From Streptomyces pyxinicus (GTDB lineage: Bacteria > Actinomycetota > Actinomycetes > Streptomycetales > Streptomycetaceae), in NCBI RefSeq assembly GCF_024753135.1, contig NZ_JANUGP010000031.1, positions 1 to 64,000 of the forward strand: a stretch of DNA of 64,000 nt, written 5' to 3'. Below the pieces are notes generated by a model. The model did not search any database, had not been told where the DNA came from, and worked only from the letters and a program-made list of their open reading frames with translations. Of this stretch, positions 16,837-24,491 are shown piece after piece. How positions within the stretch are numbered: position 1 is the first letter of the stretch; each line of letters opens with the position of its first letter. The position numbers and the translations under genes are program-made.

Positions 16837-17080
16837 GGCCGTCCCCGCGCCGCGGCAGGACACCGGCCTCGACCAGCGTGTCGTAGATCCGCTGCTGTTC
16901 GGCGTCCAGGTTCGAGTACAGCAGGTCGTACGCCTCCTCCTCGCCGCGCAGCACCTCGACGGGGTCCCAGCCGGGGCCGAGCGCGTCCATGACATGCGCC
17001 CGCCGGACCATCTCGTGGTGGGTGAGATCGACCGCGAAGTCGACCGGCTCGGGGGAAGGGGTTCGGTCATCGGGGGACAT
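16823..17080 (-). CDS. DUF6400-type small protein
   Basis: The 85-residue acidic soluble protein begins MSPDDRT and contains VDFAVDLTHHEMVRRAHVM, GPGWDPVEVLRGEEEAYDLLYSNLD and QRIYDTLVEAGVLP, which matches my memory of the DUF6400 family of Streptomyces. There is no Shine-Dalgarno of normal strength. Instead the ATG lies within the spacer of a perfect 10-bp inverted repeat (17061-17090), so initiation may be controlled or the mRNA may be almost leaderless. It is followed by the overlapping zinc-ribbon gene. Function unknown. Confidence 0.65.
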   Translation of the reverse strand: MSPDDRTPSPEPVDFAVDLTHHEMVRRAHVMDALGPGWDPVEVLRGEEEAYDLLYSNLDAEQQRIYDTLVEAGVLPRRGDGRAAA

Positions 17081-17090
17081 ATGACCGAAC
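17061..17090. promoter_or_regulatory. Perfect 10-bp inverted repeat around a start codon
   Basis: GTTCGGTCAT (17061-17070) and ATGACCGAAC (17081-17090) flank a 10-base spacer whose end is the minus-strand ATG at 17078-17080. It could be an operator for a dimeric regulator about two helix turns long, or an mRNA hairpin that hides the start codon. Confidence 0.55.
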
Positions 17091-17225
17091 TTAGGGTGCC
17101 CTTCCCCGCTGGGACAAGAGCAGGTGGGAGACGTCACAGCGGGCCGACGTGGGGAGGGAGGCGGCACCCGGGTGACGCCGTGCCGCCCGGCGTTGCCCTT
17201 CGGGGGGCGCGTCGTTAGGACGGGC

Positions 17226-17429
17226 ATGATCAAGAAGCTGGCCTGTGCCACTGTCGTCGCCGCCGCTCTGGTGGCCTCCGCCCCCGCCGCCGAGGCGGCC
17301 CCCACCCCCGGGACGTCCACCGGCGCCCCGGGCACGTCCCTGCTGAACGGCCTCCTCGGCTCGCTGGAGATCGGATACCCGGCCACCTCCCTCAGCACGC
17401 TGCTGCCGGCCGGTCTCACCGGCAGGTGA
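17226..17429 (+). CDS. Small secreted peptide with Sec signal
   Basis: The 67-residue product starts MIKKLACATVVAAALVASAP and has a probable signal-peptidase site after AEA (residues ~23-25). The mature part is ~42 residues, rich in Pro, Thr, Gly, Leu and Ser (GTSLLNGLLGSLEIGYP), with no cysteines. AGGACGG precedes the ATG at 17226. No family is recognised. It is probably extracellular; the short LLNGLLG stretch slightly recalls chaplin-free small secreted proteins, but I assign no role. Confidence 0.55.
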   Translation: MIKKLACATVVAAALVASAPAAEAAPTPGTSTGAPGTSLLNGLLGSLEIGYPATSLSTLLPAGLTGR

Positions 17430-17521
17430 CGGCCCCGGCGCTTACCTGAGAGGTCATCGACCCCGGCACACCCGGGTGCCAGGATCGAGGACGTCCAGAG
17501 CCGACCGGCCGAGAGGGTGCC

Positions 17522-17860
17522 ATGACCGCCTACGCCATCGCCCACCTGCGGGAAGCCGCACCGCACCCCGAGATCGCGGAGTACATCGCACGCATCACGG
17601 CGACCTTCGCGCCGTACGGGGGCAGGTTCCTCGTGCACGGCGGCCGGCACGAGGTGCTGGAGGGCGCGTGGCCCGGACATGTCGTCATCATCGGGTTCCC
17701 GACCCTGGAACAGGCCCGCGCCTGGTGGGACTCGGAGCCCTATCGGGAGATCGCACCACTGCGCTCACGCCACATCGAGGGTGACATCATCCTGGTGCCC
17801 GGCGTGGCAGAGGGCTACGACGCGGGTGCCACCGCGCGGGCCATGCCGGCCGAGCGGTAG
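17522..17860 (+). CDS. DUF1330-family dimeric alpha/beta-barrel protein
   Basis: The 112-residue protein fits the ferredoxin-like DUF1330 fold: MTAYAIAHLRE at the first strand, YGGRFLVHGGRHEVLEG in the centre and IGFPTLEQARAWWDSEPYREIAPLR near the end, which are the standard family blocks. The ATG at 17522 is preceded by GAGAGGG. These proteins are small cytoplasmic dimers with unknown substrates. It converges with the SDR gene at 17945; a stem (CGACGCCG/CGGCGTCG) lies between them. Confidence 0.8.
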   Translation: MTAYAIAHLREAAPHPEIAEYIARITATFAPYGGRFLVHGGRHEVLEGAWPGHVVIIGFPTLEQARAWWDSEPYREIAPLRSRHIEGDIILVPGVAEGYDAGATARAMPAER

Positions 17861-17944
17861 CACCGCTCGTCCCCGGACGACGCCGCCCGGCGGCGCCGCG
17901 GGGCTGCCGCCCTCGGCGTCGCCGGGCTTCGCCTCGCGTCGCCG

Positions 17945-18739
17945 TCAGGGCAGGATCGAGTCGACGTAGCCGCCGTCGACGCGCAGTGCCCCGCCGGTCG
18001 TCGCCGAGGCCTGCTCGGAGCTGAGGTAGACGACCATGTGCGCGATCTCCTCCGGCTCGATCAGCCGCTGGAGCAGGGACTGCGGGCGGTGCCGGCGCAT
18101 GAACTCGCGCTGCGCCTCGTCCCAGGGCAGGTCCCGGTCCACGAGTTCGTACACGAAGTCCTCGACGCCACCGGTGTGGGTGGGCCCGGCGATGACCGAG
18201 TTCACCGTCACGCCCGTGCCGGCCGCCTGCTTGGCGAAGCCCCGGCCGACCGCGAGCAGCGCCGTCTTGGACACGCCGTAGTGGATCATCTCCGCCGGGA
18301 TGGCCACCGCCGAGTCGCTGGCGATGTACTGCACGCGTCCCCAGCCGCGTTCGGTCATGCCGGGCAGATGGGTCCGGGTGAGCCGTACGGCGGCCAGGAC
18401 GTTGACCTCGAAGTACCGCCGCCACTCCGCGTCGGTGATCTCCAGCGGGTCGGCGGAGCCGAAGATGCCGAGGTTGTTGACGAGGATGTCCACCTCGGGC
18501 AGCAGCTCGGCCACCCGGGCCGCGCCCTCCTCGGTGGACACGTCGGCCGCCACCGGCACCAGATCCGCTCCGGGCGCCTGTCCGGACAGCGTCTCCACAC
18601 TCTCCGCGACGCGCCGCTCGTCCCGTCCGTTGACACCCACGCGGGCGCCGGCCCGGGCAAGGGCGACGGCGATGGCCGCGCCGATGCCCTGGGTGGAGCC
18701 GGTCACGAGGGCGGTTCGTCCTGTCAGGTCGATCTGCAT
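17945..18739 (-). CDS. Short-chain dehydrogenase/reductase
   Basis: A 264-residue classical SDR. The cofactor motif is TGSTQGIG (residues ~14-21), the structural motif is NNLGIF and the active-site Tyr/Lys are in HYGVSKTA. The C-terminus DGGYVDSILP is typical. It lies 62 bases downstream of the GAPDH gene on the same strand and may be co-transcribed. Substrate is not readable; NAD(P)-dependent oxidation or reduction of a small alcohol or ketone is the family expectation. Confidence 0.85.
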   Translation of the reverse strand: MQIDLTGRTALVTGSTQGIGAAIAVALARAGARVGVNGRDERRVAESVETLSGQAPGADLVPVAADVSTEEGAARVAELLPEVDILVNNLGIFGSADPLEITDAEWRRYFEVNVLAAVRLTRTHLPGMTERGWGRVQYIASDSAVAIPAEMIHYGVSKTALLAVGRGFAKQAAGTGVTVNSVIAGPTHTGGVEDFVYELVDRDLPWDEAQREFMRRHRPQSLLQRLIEPEEIAHMVVYLSSEQASATTGGALRVDGGYVDSILP

Positions 18740-18801
18740 GGGCCGACGGGTTCCCCTCGCGCGCCGGTGAATGCGCCGGGAGGTCCGGATGTCCGGATGT
18801 G

Positions 18802-19800
18802 TCAGTCCGCGGCGAGCAGGTCCAGGGTGTCCACCACGCGGTGCGAGAAGCCCCACTCGTTGTCGTACCAGGCGACGACCTTGATGTGCCGGCCGTCGAC
18901 GCGGGTGAGCGCCGAGTCGAAGACGGAGGAGGCCGGGTTGCCGGTGATGTCGGCGGACACGAGCGGGTCCTCCGAGTACTCCAGGACGCCGTGCAACGGG
19001 CCCTCGGCGGCCCGGCGGTAGGCGGCCAGCACCTCCTCGCGGGTGACGTCCCGGCCGACGGTGGTGTTGAGTTCCACGAGCGAGCCGACCGGCACCGGGA
19101 CGCGGATCGAGTCGCCGGACAGCTTGCCGTCCAGGTTCGGCAGCACCAGTCCGATGGCCTTCGCGGCGCCGGTCGTGGTCGGCACGATGTTGACGGCGGC
19201 GGCGCGGGCCCGGCGGGCGTCGCGGTGCGGGCCGTCCTGGAGGTTCTGCTCCTGGGTGTAGGCGTGCACGGTGGTCATGAAGCCGTGCTCGATCCCGGCC
19301 AGGTCGTCCAGGACCGAGGCCAGCGGGGCGAGGGCGTTGGTGGTGCAGGAGGCGTTCGAGACGACCGTGTGCCGGGCCGGGTCGTAGGCGCCGGTGTTGA
19401 CGCCGTAGGCGAGCGTCACGTCGGCGCCGTCCGAGGGGGCGCTGACCAGCACCTTGCGGGCGCCGGCGGCGAGGTGGGCGCGGGCGGCCTCGGCGGAGGT
19501 GAAGCGGCCGGTCGCCTCCAGCACGATGTCGACGCCCAGCTCCGCCCAGGGCAGGCGCGCGGGCTCGCGTTCGGCGAGGACGCGGATGCGGCGGCCGTCC
19601 ACGAGGAGGGCGTCGCCGTCGACGGTGACCGGGCGGCCGAGCCGGCCGGCGGTGGTGTCGAAGGCGAGCAGCCGCGCCAGGGTGGCGGGCTCGGTGAGGT
19701 CGTTCACGGCGACGACCTCCAGCGCACTGGAGCGTTCGAGCAGGGCGCGCAGCACGTTGCGTCCGATGCGGCCGAAGCCGTTGACGGCGATGCGGGTCAT
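18802..19800 (-). CDS. gap: Type I glyceraldehyde-3-phosphate dehydrogenase
   Basis: The 332-residue enzyme converts glyceraldehyde-3-phosphate, phosphate and NAD+ to 1,3-bisphosphoglycerate. It has the NAD motif NGFGRIGRNVLRA (residues 7-19), the active-site Cys in SNASCTTNALAP, the partner His in TTVHAYTQ and the C-terminal VAWYDNEWGFSHRV. The ATG at 19798-19800 has GGAAGGG. It is not beside pgk or tpi, so this is probably an accessory copy, perhaps controlled by the adjacent GlxA-type regulator. Confidence 0.92.
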   Translation of the reverse strand: MTRIAVNGFGRIGRNVLRALLERSSALEVVAVNDLTEPATLARLLAFDTTAGRLGRPVTVDGDALLVDGRRIRVLAEREPARLPWAELGVDIVLEATGRFTSAEAARAHLAAGARKVLVSAPSDGADVTLAYGVNTGAYDPARHTVVSNASCTTNALAPLASVLDDLAGIEHGFMTTVHAYTQEQNLQDGPHRDARRARAAAVNIVPTTTGAAKAIGLVLPNLDGKLSGDSIRVPVPVGSLVELNTTVGRDVTREEVLAAYRRAAEGPLHGVLEYSEDPLVSADITGNPASSVFDSALTRVDGRHIKVVAWYDNEWGFSHRVVDTLDLLAAD

Positions 19801-19911
19801 GGGTGGTTCCCTTCCTTCGTCCCGGAACCAGCCTGGCGCCCGGGGCGGGCCCGTGGCCGTGGCGTGGGCGCCACGGTTCGCAAGGATCGCGCCACAGCCG
19901 TACCGCAGGTG

Positions 19912-20868
19912 TCATTCGCCGCGGGCGAAAGTGCGCCGGTACTCGCTGGGGCTGGTGCCGAGGACGCGCTGGAAGTGGGCGCGCAGGTTGGCGCCGGTGC
20001 CGAGGCCGACGTCGTTCGCGATCTGCTCGACGCTCCGCTCGGAACGCTCCAGGAGTTCGCGGGCCAGGTCGACACGGGCGCGCATGACCCACTGCATGGG
20101 GGTGTAGCCGGTGTCCTCGGCGAAGCGCCGGGAGAAGGTGCGGGGCGAGACCGCCGCGTGCCGGGCGAGGGTGTCGAGGCCCAGGGGTTCGTGCAGCCGG
20201 TGCAGGGCCCACTCGCGGGTGGCGGCGAAGCGCTCGCCGAGCGGTTCGGGGACGGTGCGGGGCACGTACTGGGCCTGGCCTCCGCTGCGGTAGGGGGCGG
20301 CGACCAGGCGGCGGGCCGCGTGGTGGGAGGCGGCGACGCCCAGGTCACCGCGCAGGACGTGCAGGCACAGGTCGATGCCGGAGGCGGCGCCGGCCGAGGT
20401 CAGCACGGTGCCCTCGTCCACGAAGAGCACGTTCTCGTCCACCTTGACGCGTGGGTACTTCGCCGCGAAGGCGCGGGTGTAGTGCCAGTGGGTGGTGGCG
20501 CGTCTGCCGTCCAGCAGGCCCGTCGCGGCGAGCGCGAAGGCGCCCGTCGAGATGGCGGCGAGCCGGGCCCCGCGGGTGTGGGCGGCGACCAGCGCGGCCA
20601 CGACGGCGGGCGGCGGGTCCTCGCGGTCCGGGAAGCGGTAGCCGGGGACGAAGACGGTCTCGGCCCACTCCAGGGCGTCGAGGCCGTACGCGACGTGGTA
20701 CGACAGTCCGTCGCCGCCGGTGACCAGGCCGGGCGCGGCGCCGCACACCCGTACCTCGTACGGCATGCTCGCGCGCGTGGTGAACACCTGTGCCGGGATG
20801 CCGACGTCCAGCGGCTTGGCCCCTTCGAGGACGACGACGGCGACACGGCGGAGGCGGGAGGGCGGCAC
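19912..20868 (-). CDS. GlxA-type transcriptional regulator (DJ-1/PfpI + AraC HTH)
   Basis: The 318-residue protein has an N-terminal DJ-1/PfpI-like domain (residues ~1-170: VAVVVLEGAKPLDVG, AISTGAFALAATGLLDGRRATTHW) and a C-terminal AraC/XylS double helix-turn-helix (~215-315: AAVSPRTFSRRFAEDTGYTP, IANDVGLGTGANLRAHF). The DJ-1 nucleophile Cys is replaced by Thr in AISTGAF, as usual for these regulators, so it is not an enzyme. The GTG start at 20868 has a weak ribosome site. It is 111 bases upstream of gap on the same strand and may regulate it. Confidence 0.85.
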   Translation of the reverse strand: MPPSRLRRVAVVVLEGAKPLDVGIPAQVFTTRASMPYEVRVCGAAPGLVTGGDGLSYHVAYGLDALEWAETVFVPGYRFPDREDPPPAVVAALVAAHTRGARLAAISTGAFALAATGLLDGRRATTHWHYTRAFAAKYPRVKVDENVLFVDEGTVLTSAGAASGIDLCLHVLRGDLGVAASHHAARRLVAAPYRSGGQAQYVPRTVPEPLGERFAATREWALHRLHEPLGLDTLARHAAVSPRTFSRRFAEDTGYTPMQWVMRARVDLARELLERSERSVEQIANDVGLGTGANLRAHFQRVLGTSPSEYRRTFARGE

Positions 20869-20910
20869 CGGCTCAGCGTACGGGAGGTGGCGGGGCCGGC
20901 CGGGCGGGCG

Positions 20911-21951
20911 TCAGGCCGACTCGCGCACCACCAGTTCCGGGGCGAAGACGACGGAGGTGGGCCGGGTCCGGGCGCCGTGGATGTGGTCGTCGAGGAGGCG
21001 GGCCATCTCGGCGGCCATGTCCTCCACCGGCTGGCGCACGGTGGTGAGCCGCGGGCGGCAGTCGAGGGCCGCGGTGGAGTCGTCGAAGCCGACCACCGCC
21101 ACGTCGTCGGGGACCCGCCGCCCGTGTTCGCGCAGCACCTGGCAGGCGCCCTGGGCCATCAAGTCGTTGGCCGCGAACACGCCGTCCAGGTCCGGGTGTT
21201 GGGCGAGCAGGTCGGTCATGGAGCCGATGCCGCTGTCCAGGGTGAAGCCGCCCTCGGCGACGGGGACATGGCGGTGGCCCCGGCGGGCGAGGGTGTCGCG
21301 GAAGCCGGCCAGGCGTTCCTGGCTCGCGGCGACCGCGAGCGGCCCGGAGATGGTGACCGGCTCCCGGCAGCCGCGGTCGAGGAGCCGTTCGGCGGCGAGC
21401 CGCCCGCCGTCGCGGTGGGCGAGATCCACGTAGCTGAGCCGCACCGGCCGGGAGGGGCGGGCGAAGAGCACGGCGGGCAGCCGGGCCTCGGCGAGCAGGG
21501 CGGGCAGCGGGTCGTCGGCGTGGGTGGAGACCACCAGCGCGCCGTCGGCCCGCCCCTGGCGCAGATAGGTCAGCACCTCCTGGCGGGCCTCGGCGGACTC
21601 GGCGAACATCAGCACCGGATGCACCGAGCGCGGCCTGAGGAAGCCGACGATCCCGGCGACGACCCGGCCGAAGAAGGGGTCGGCGAACACCCGGGCGGCG
21701 AAGGCGGCCTGGGCGCCGTCCGAGCTGTCCCCGGCGCCGGAGACGACCAGCGCGACGGTCTCGGCGCGCCGGGTGACCAGGGAGCGGGCGGCCCGGTTGG
21801 GGGCGTACCCGGTGCGTTCGATGGCGCGGCGGACCTGTTCCTGGATCGCCGGGTCCACGTTGCGCACGCCGTTGACGACCCGGGACACGGTGGCCCGGGA
21901 GACGCCCGCCTCCCGGGCGACGTCCTCCAGCGTGGGCGCCTGTCTGCTCAT
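20911..21951 (-). CDS. LacI-family repressor of the beta-glucan locus
   Basis: The 346-residue regulator starts TLEDVAREAGVSRATVSRVVNG (HTH, residues ~7-28) with the hinge TGYAPNRAARSLVTRR. The sugar-binding part carries the usual blocks, including VFAANDLMAQGACQVLREHG and VAVVGFDDSTAALDCRPRLTTVRQP. It is the last gene of the minus-strand glycosidase group, 63 bases after the GH3 gene, and has its own operator-like palindrome 33 bases upstream. Similar palindromes precede the DUF1996 and GH55-like genes. It probably represses the locus until a beta-glucan oligosaccharide binds. Confidence 0.88.
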   Translation of the reverse strand: MSRQAPTLEDVAREAGVSRATVSRVVNGVRNVDPAIQEQVRRAIERTGYAPNRAARSLVTRRAETVALVVSGAGDSSDGAQAAFAARVFADPFFGRVVAGIVGFLRPRSVHPVLMFAESAEARQEVLTYLRQGRADGALVVSTHADDPLPALLAEARLPAVLFARPSRPVRLSYVDLAHRDGGRLAAERLLDRGCREPVTISGPLAVAASQERLAGFRDTLARRGHRHVPVAEGGFTLDSGIGSMTDLLAQHPDLDGVFAANDLMAQGACQVLREHGRRVPDDVAVVGFDDSTAALDCRPRLTTVRQPVEDMAAEMARLLDDHIHGARTRPTSVVFAPELVVRESA

Positions 21952-21983
21952 GCCCGCACCCTAACGGGCCGCCGCCCGCCGCG

Positions 21984-21999
21984 GGTAGAGCGCTCTCCC
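21984..21999. promoter_or_regulatory. LacI-type operator before the lacI-type gene
   Basis: GGTAGAGCGCTCTCCC, a palindrome with one mismatched pair, lies 33 bases upstream of the repressor start. It suggests autoregulation. Confidence 0.55.
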
Positions 22000-22014
22000 G
22001 CGTCCCGGCGCCGC

Positions 22015-24456
22015 TCAGTCCGGGCGCACGAACACCTCGTGCGCCAGCGGCAGTTCGCCCGCCGAGCGGCCGGCCCGCACCCGCACCGGCCCGGGTTCGG
22101 TGCCCCAGGCACGGGTGCCGGTGTCCCAGTGGGCGAGGGCGCGGGCCGGGATCCGTATCTCGGCGTCGGCGCTCTCACCGGGGCGGGCCCGGACCGCCGC
22201 CCAGCCGGCGAGCCAGCGTTCGGGGTGGTCGACGGCGGTGGGTCCGGGCCGGGAGAGGTACACCTGGACGACCTCCCGTCCATCGCGCGGGCCGGTGTTG
22301 CGCAGCCGCACGCGTACGGTGACGTCCTCGCCGGGCGCCACTTCGGCGGGGCCGGTCAGCGCGTCGTAGGCCCAGGTGGTGTAGCCGAGTCCGTGGCCGA
22401 ACCAGTAGGCGGGGGTGCGCCGGGCGCGCAGCCAGCCGCGGTGGCCGATGTGCAGGCCCTCGTCGTAGCGCAGGCGGCCGGTGCCGTCGGGGCGGGTGCC
22501 GGTGACGGGGGCGTCGGCGAGACGGGCGGGCCAGGTGGTGGGCAGCCGGCCGCCGGGTTCGCTCCTGCCGAGCAGCACATCGGCCAGACCGCCGCCCGCC
22601 TCCTGGCCGGGGAACCAGGCGAGCAGCAGGGCGCCCACCTCCGTCCGCCAGGGCAGTTCCACCGGGCCGCCGCTGTTGACGACGGCCACCGTGCGCGCGT
22701 TGGCCCGCGCGACCGCGGTGACCAGGGCGTCCTGGTGGGCGCCGAGGGCGAGATGGGTGCGGTCGCGGCCCTCGGACTCGTGCTGTTCGCCGGTGCCGAC
22801 GACGACCACGGCCGCGTCCGCCCCGGCCGCCGCCCGGGTCGCGGCGGCCAGGGCCGCGGCGGGCTCGGGTGCGGGTGGCTCGGCGCCGACGACGAGGGCG
22901 CGGCCGATGCCGGGGGCGAGGGTGCGGCGGGCGACGAGCACGGGGGTGGTGCCGGCGTCGAGCCGGGCGGTGACGGTCCGGGCGGGCGGGGTGACGTGGA
23001 TGACGGCGGGGTCGTCGGTGGCGGGGGCGTGCGCCTCGTCGAGGAGTCCGGCTCCGTCGAGGTGGAGGGTCAGGCGGCCGAAGCCGGCGAGGCCGATCCG
23101 CCAGGCGCCCGAGGTCCTCGGGTGCAGTCGGGCGCTGATCTCCACGGTGTGCGCGCCCGACGGCAGGGGCGGCTCCAACTGGCGTCCGGCCCGGCGGTGT
23201 TCGGCGAGCAGTTCGGTACCGGAGGCGTCCAGGACGCGCAGCAGTACGCCGGGGGTGCCGGTGCGCGGGTCGGAGGCGAGGTGCGGGTCGAGGGGCGGGG
23301 GTGGTCCGTCCGGTGCGGGGGCGGGGACGTGGACGACCCGGGCGTGGCCGCGCAGGCCGGCCCGGAGGCCGTCGAGCAGGGAGACCTCGTCCTGCGGGAA
23401 GACGCCGGCGCTGCCGCCGCCCTGGGTGCGGGTGCGGGCGGCGGGGGCGCCGATGACGGCGACGGTGCGCAGGCGGGCGGGGTCGAGGGGGAGGACGTCG
23501 TGGTTGGCCAGCAGGACGGCGCCGGCCGCGACGGCGCGCCGGGCCAGGGCCCGGGCCTGCCGGAAGCGCGGCTGGGGGCGGGCCGTACGGCGTGATCTGC
23601 CGAGTACGCCGCACCAGGCGGCCAGCCGCAGCAGGCGGCGCACCTTGTCGTCCACCGCCGACCGCTCGACCTCGCCCGCCTCCACGGCACTTACCAGGGC
23701 CTCGCCCCACTCCCCCGCCGGGCCCGGCATCTGGAGGTCGAGGCCGGCGCGCGCGGTGTCGAGGGTGTCGCGTACGGCGCCCCAGTCGGAGACCACGACG
23801 CCGTCGAAGCCCCACTCGGTCTTCAGGGGGTCGGTGAGCAGTGCGTGGGCGGTCATGGTGGTGCCCTCGACCCGGTTGTAGCCGGCCATCACGAGCCGGA
23901 CGCCCGCGGCGACGGCGGCCTCGAAGGGGGCGAGGTGGACCTCGCGCAGGGTGCGTTCGCCGGCCCGGACGTCGACGGTGAGCCGGTCCGTCTCGGCGTC
24001 GTTGGCGACGTAGTGCTTGGCCGTGGCGGCGACCCCGTGCGCCTGGAGGCCGCGGATCAGGGCGGCGCCCATCCGGCCGGTCAGCAGTGGGTCCTCGGAG
24101 AAGCACTCGAAGTGCCGGCCGGCCAGCGGGGTGCGGTGCAGGTCGAGGTTGGGCGCGAGGACGGCGTGCACGCCCTTGCGCCGGGCCTCGGTGGCGAGGA
24201 GACCGCCGACTTCCTCGACCAGCTCTTCGTCCCAGGTGGCGGCGAGCGCGGTGGCCGAGGGCAGCAGGACGGAGGTCTCCCGCTCGTCCCAGCCCTCCCC
24301 GCGCACCCCCGCCGGTCCGTCGGACAGCACCAACTCGCCGAGTCCCAGGTCGGTTTCGGCCGCCGTGCGCCACACGGTGGCGCCGGTGAGCAGCCGTACC
24401 CGGGCCCGCAGGCTCAGTTTGTCGAGCAGCCGGTCGAGTTCGTCCTCGTCGGTCAT
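22015..24456 (-). CDS. GH3 family beta-glucosidase
   Basis: The 813-residue enzyme has a GH3 N-terminal barrel (residues ~1-300) with catalytic nucleophile Asp224 in VVVSDWGAV and the substrate motif AKHY. A GH3 C-domain follows, split by an inserted PA14-like domain (~390-530, GTPGVLLRVLDASGTELLAEHRRAG), and a fibronectin-like end (EVVQVYLSRP). No signal peptide is present, so it acts inside the cell on imported oligosaccharides. The ATG at 24456 follows GAAGGGGG. It lies 35 bases after the secreted GH-A gene and 63 bases before the LacI gene. It likely cleaves terminal beta-glucose from cello- or laminari-oligosaccharides; linkage is inferred from neighbours. Confidence 0.88.
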   Translation of the reverse strand: MTDEDELDRLLDKLSLRARVRLLTGATVWRTAAETDLGLGELVLSDGPAGVRGEGWDERETSVLLPSATALAATWDEELVEEVGGLLATEARRKGVHAVLAPNLDLHRTPLAGRHFECFSEDPLLTGRMGAALIRGLQAHGVAATAKHYVANDAETDRLTVDVRAGERTLREVHLAPFEAAVAAGVRLVMAGYNRVEGTTMTAHALLTDPLKTEWGFDGVVVSDWGAVRDTLDTARAGLDLQMPGPAGEWGEALVSAVEAGEVERSAVDDKVRRLLRLAAWCGVLGRSRRTARPQPRFRQARALARRAVAAGAVLLANHDVLPLDPARLRTVAVIGAPAARTRTQGGGSAGVFPQDEVSLLDGLRAGLRGHARVVHVPAPAPDGPPPPLDPHLASDPRTGTPGVLLRVLDASGTELLAEHRRAGRQLEPPLPSGAHTVEISARLHPRTSGAWRIGLAGFGRLTLHLDGAGLLDEAHAPATDDPAVIHVTPPARTVTARLDAGTTPVLVARRTLAPGIGRALVVGAEPPAPEPAAALAAATRAAAGADAAVVVVGTGEQHESEGRDRTHLALGAHQDALVTAVARANARTVAVVNSGGPVELPWRTEVGALLLAWFPGQEAGGGLADVLLGRSEPGGRLPTTWPARLADAPVTGTRPDGTGRLRYDEGLHIGHRGWLRARRTPAYWFGHGLGYTTWAYDALTGPAEVAPGEDVTVRVRLRNTGPRDGREVVQVYLSRPGPTAVDHPERWLAGWAAVRARPGESADAEIRIPARALAHWDTGTRAWGTEPGPVRVRAGRSAGELPLAHEVFVRPD

Positions 24457-24491
24457 CCCCGCCCCCTTCTCTTCCGTCCCGACCGCTCGGG

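Noticed and set aside
18799..23595. ~1600-codon plus-strand open frame
   Set aside because: It lies antisense to gap, the GlxA-type gene, lacI-type gene and GH3; composition (V/G/D/H/Q-rich) is that of reverse-complemented GC-rich codons.
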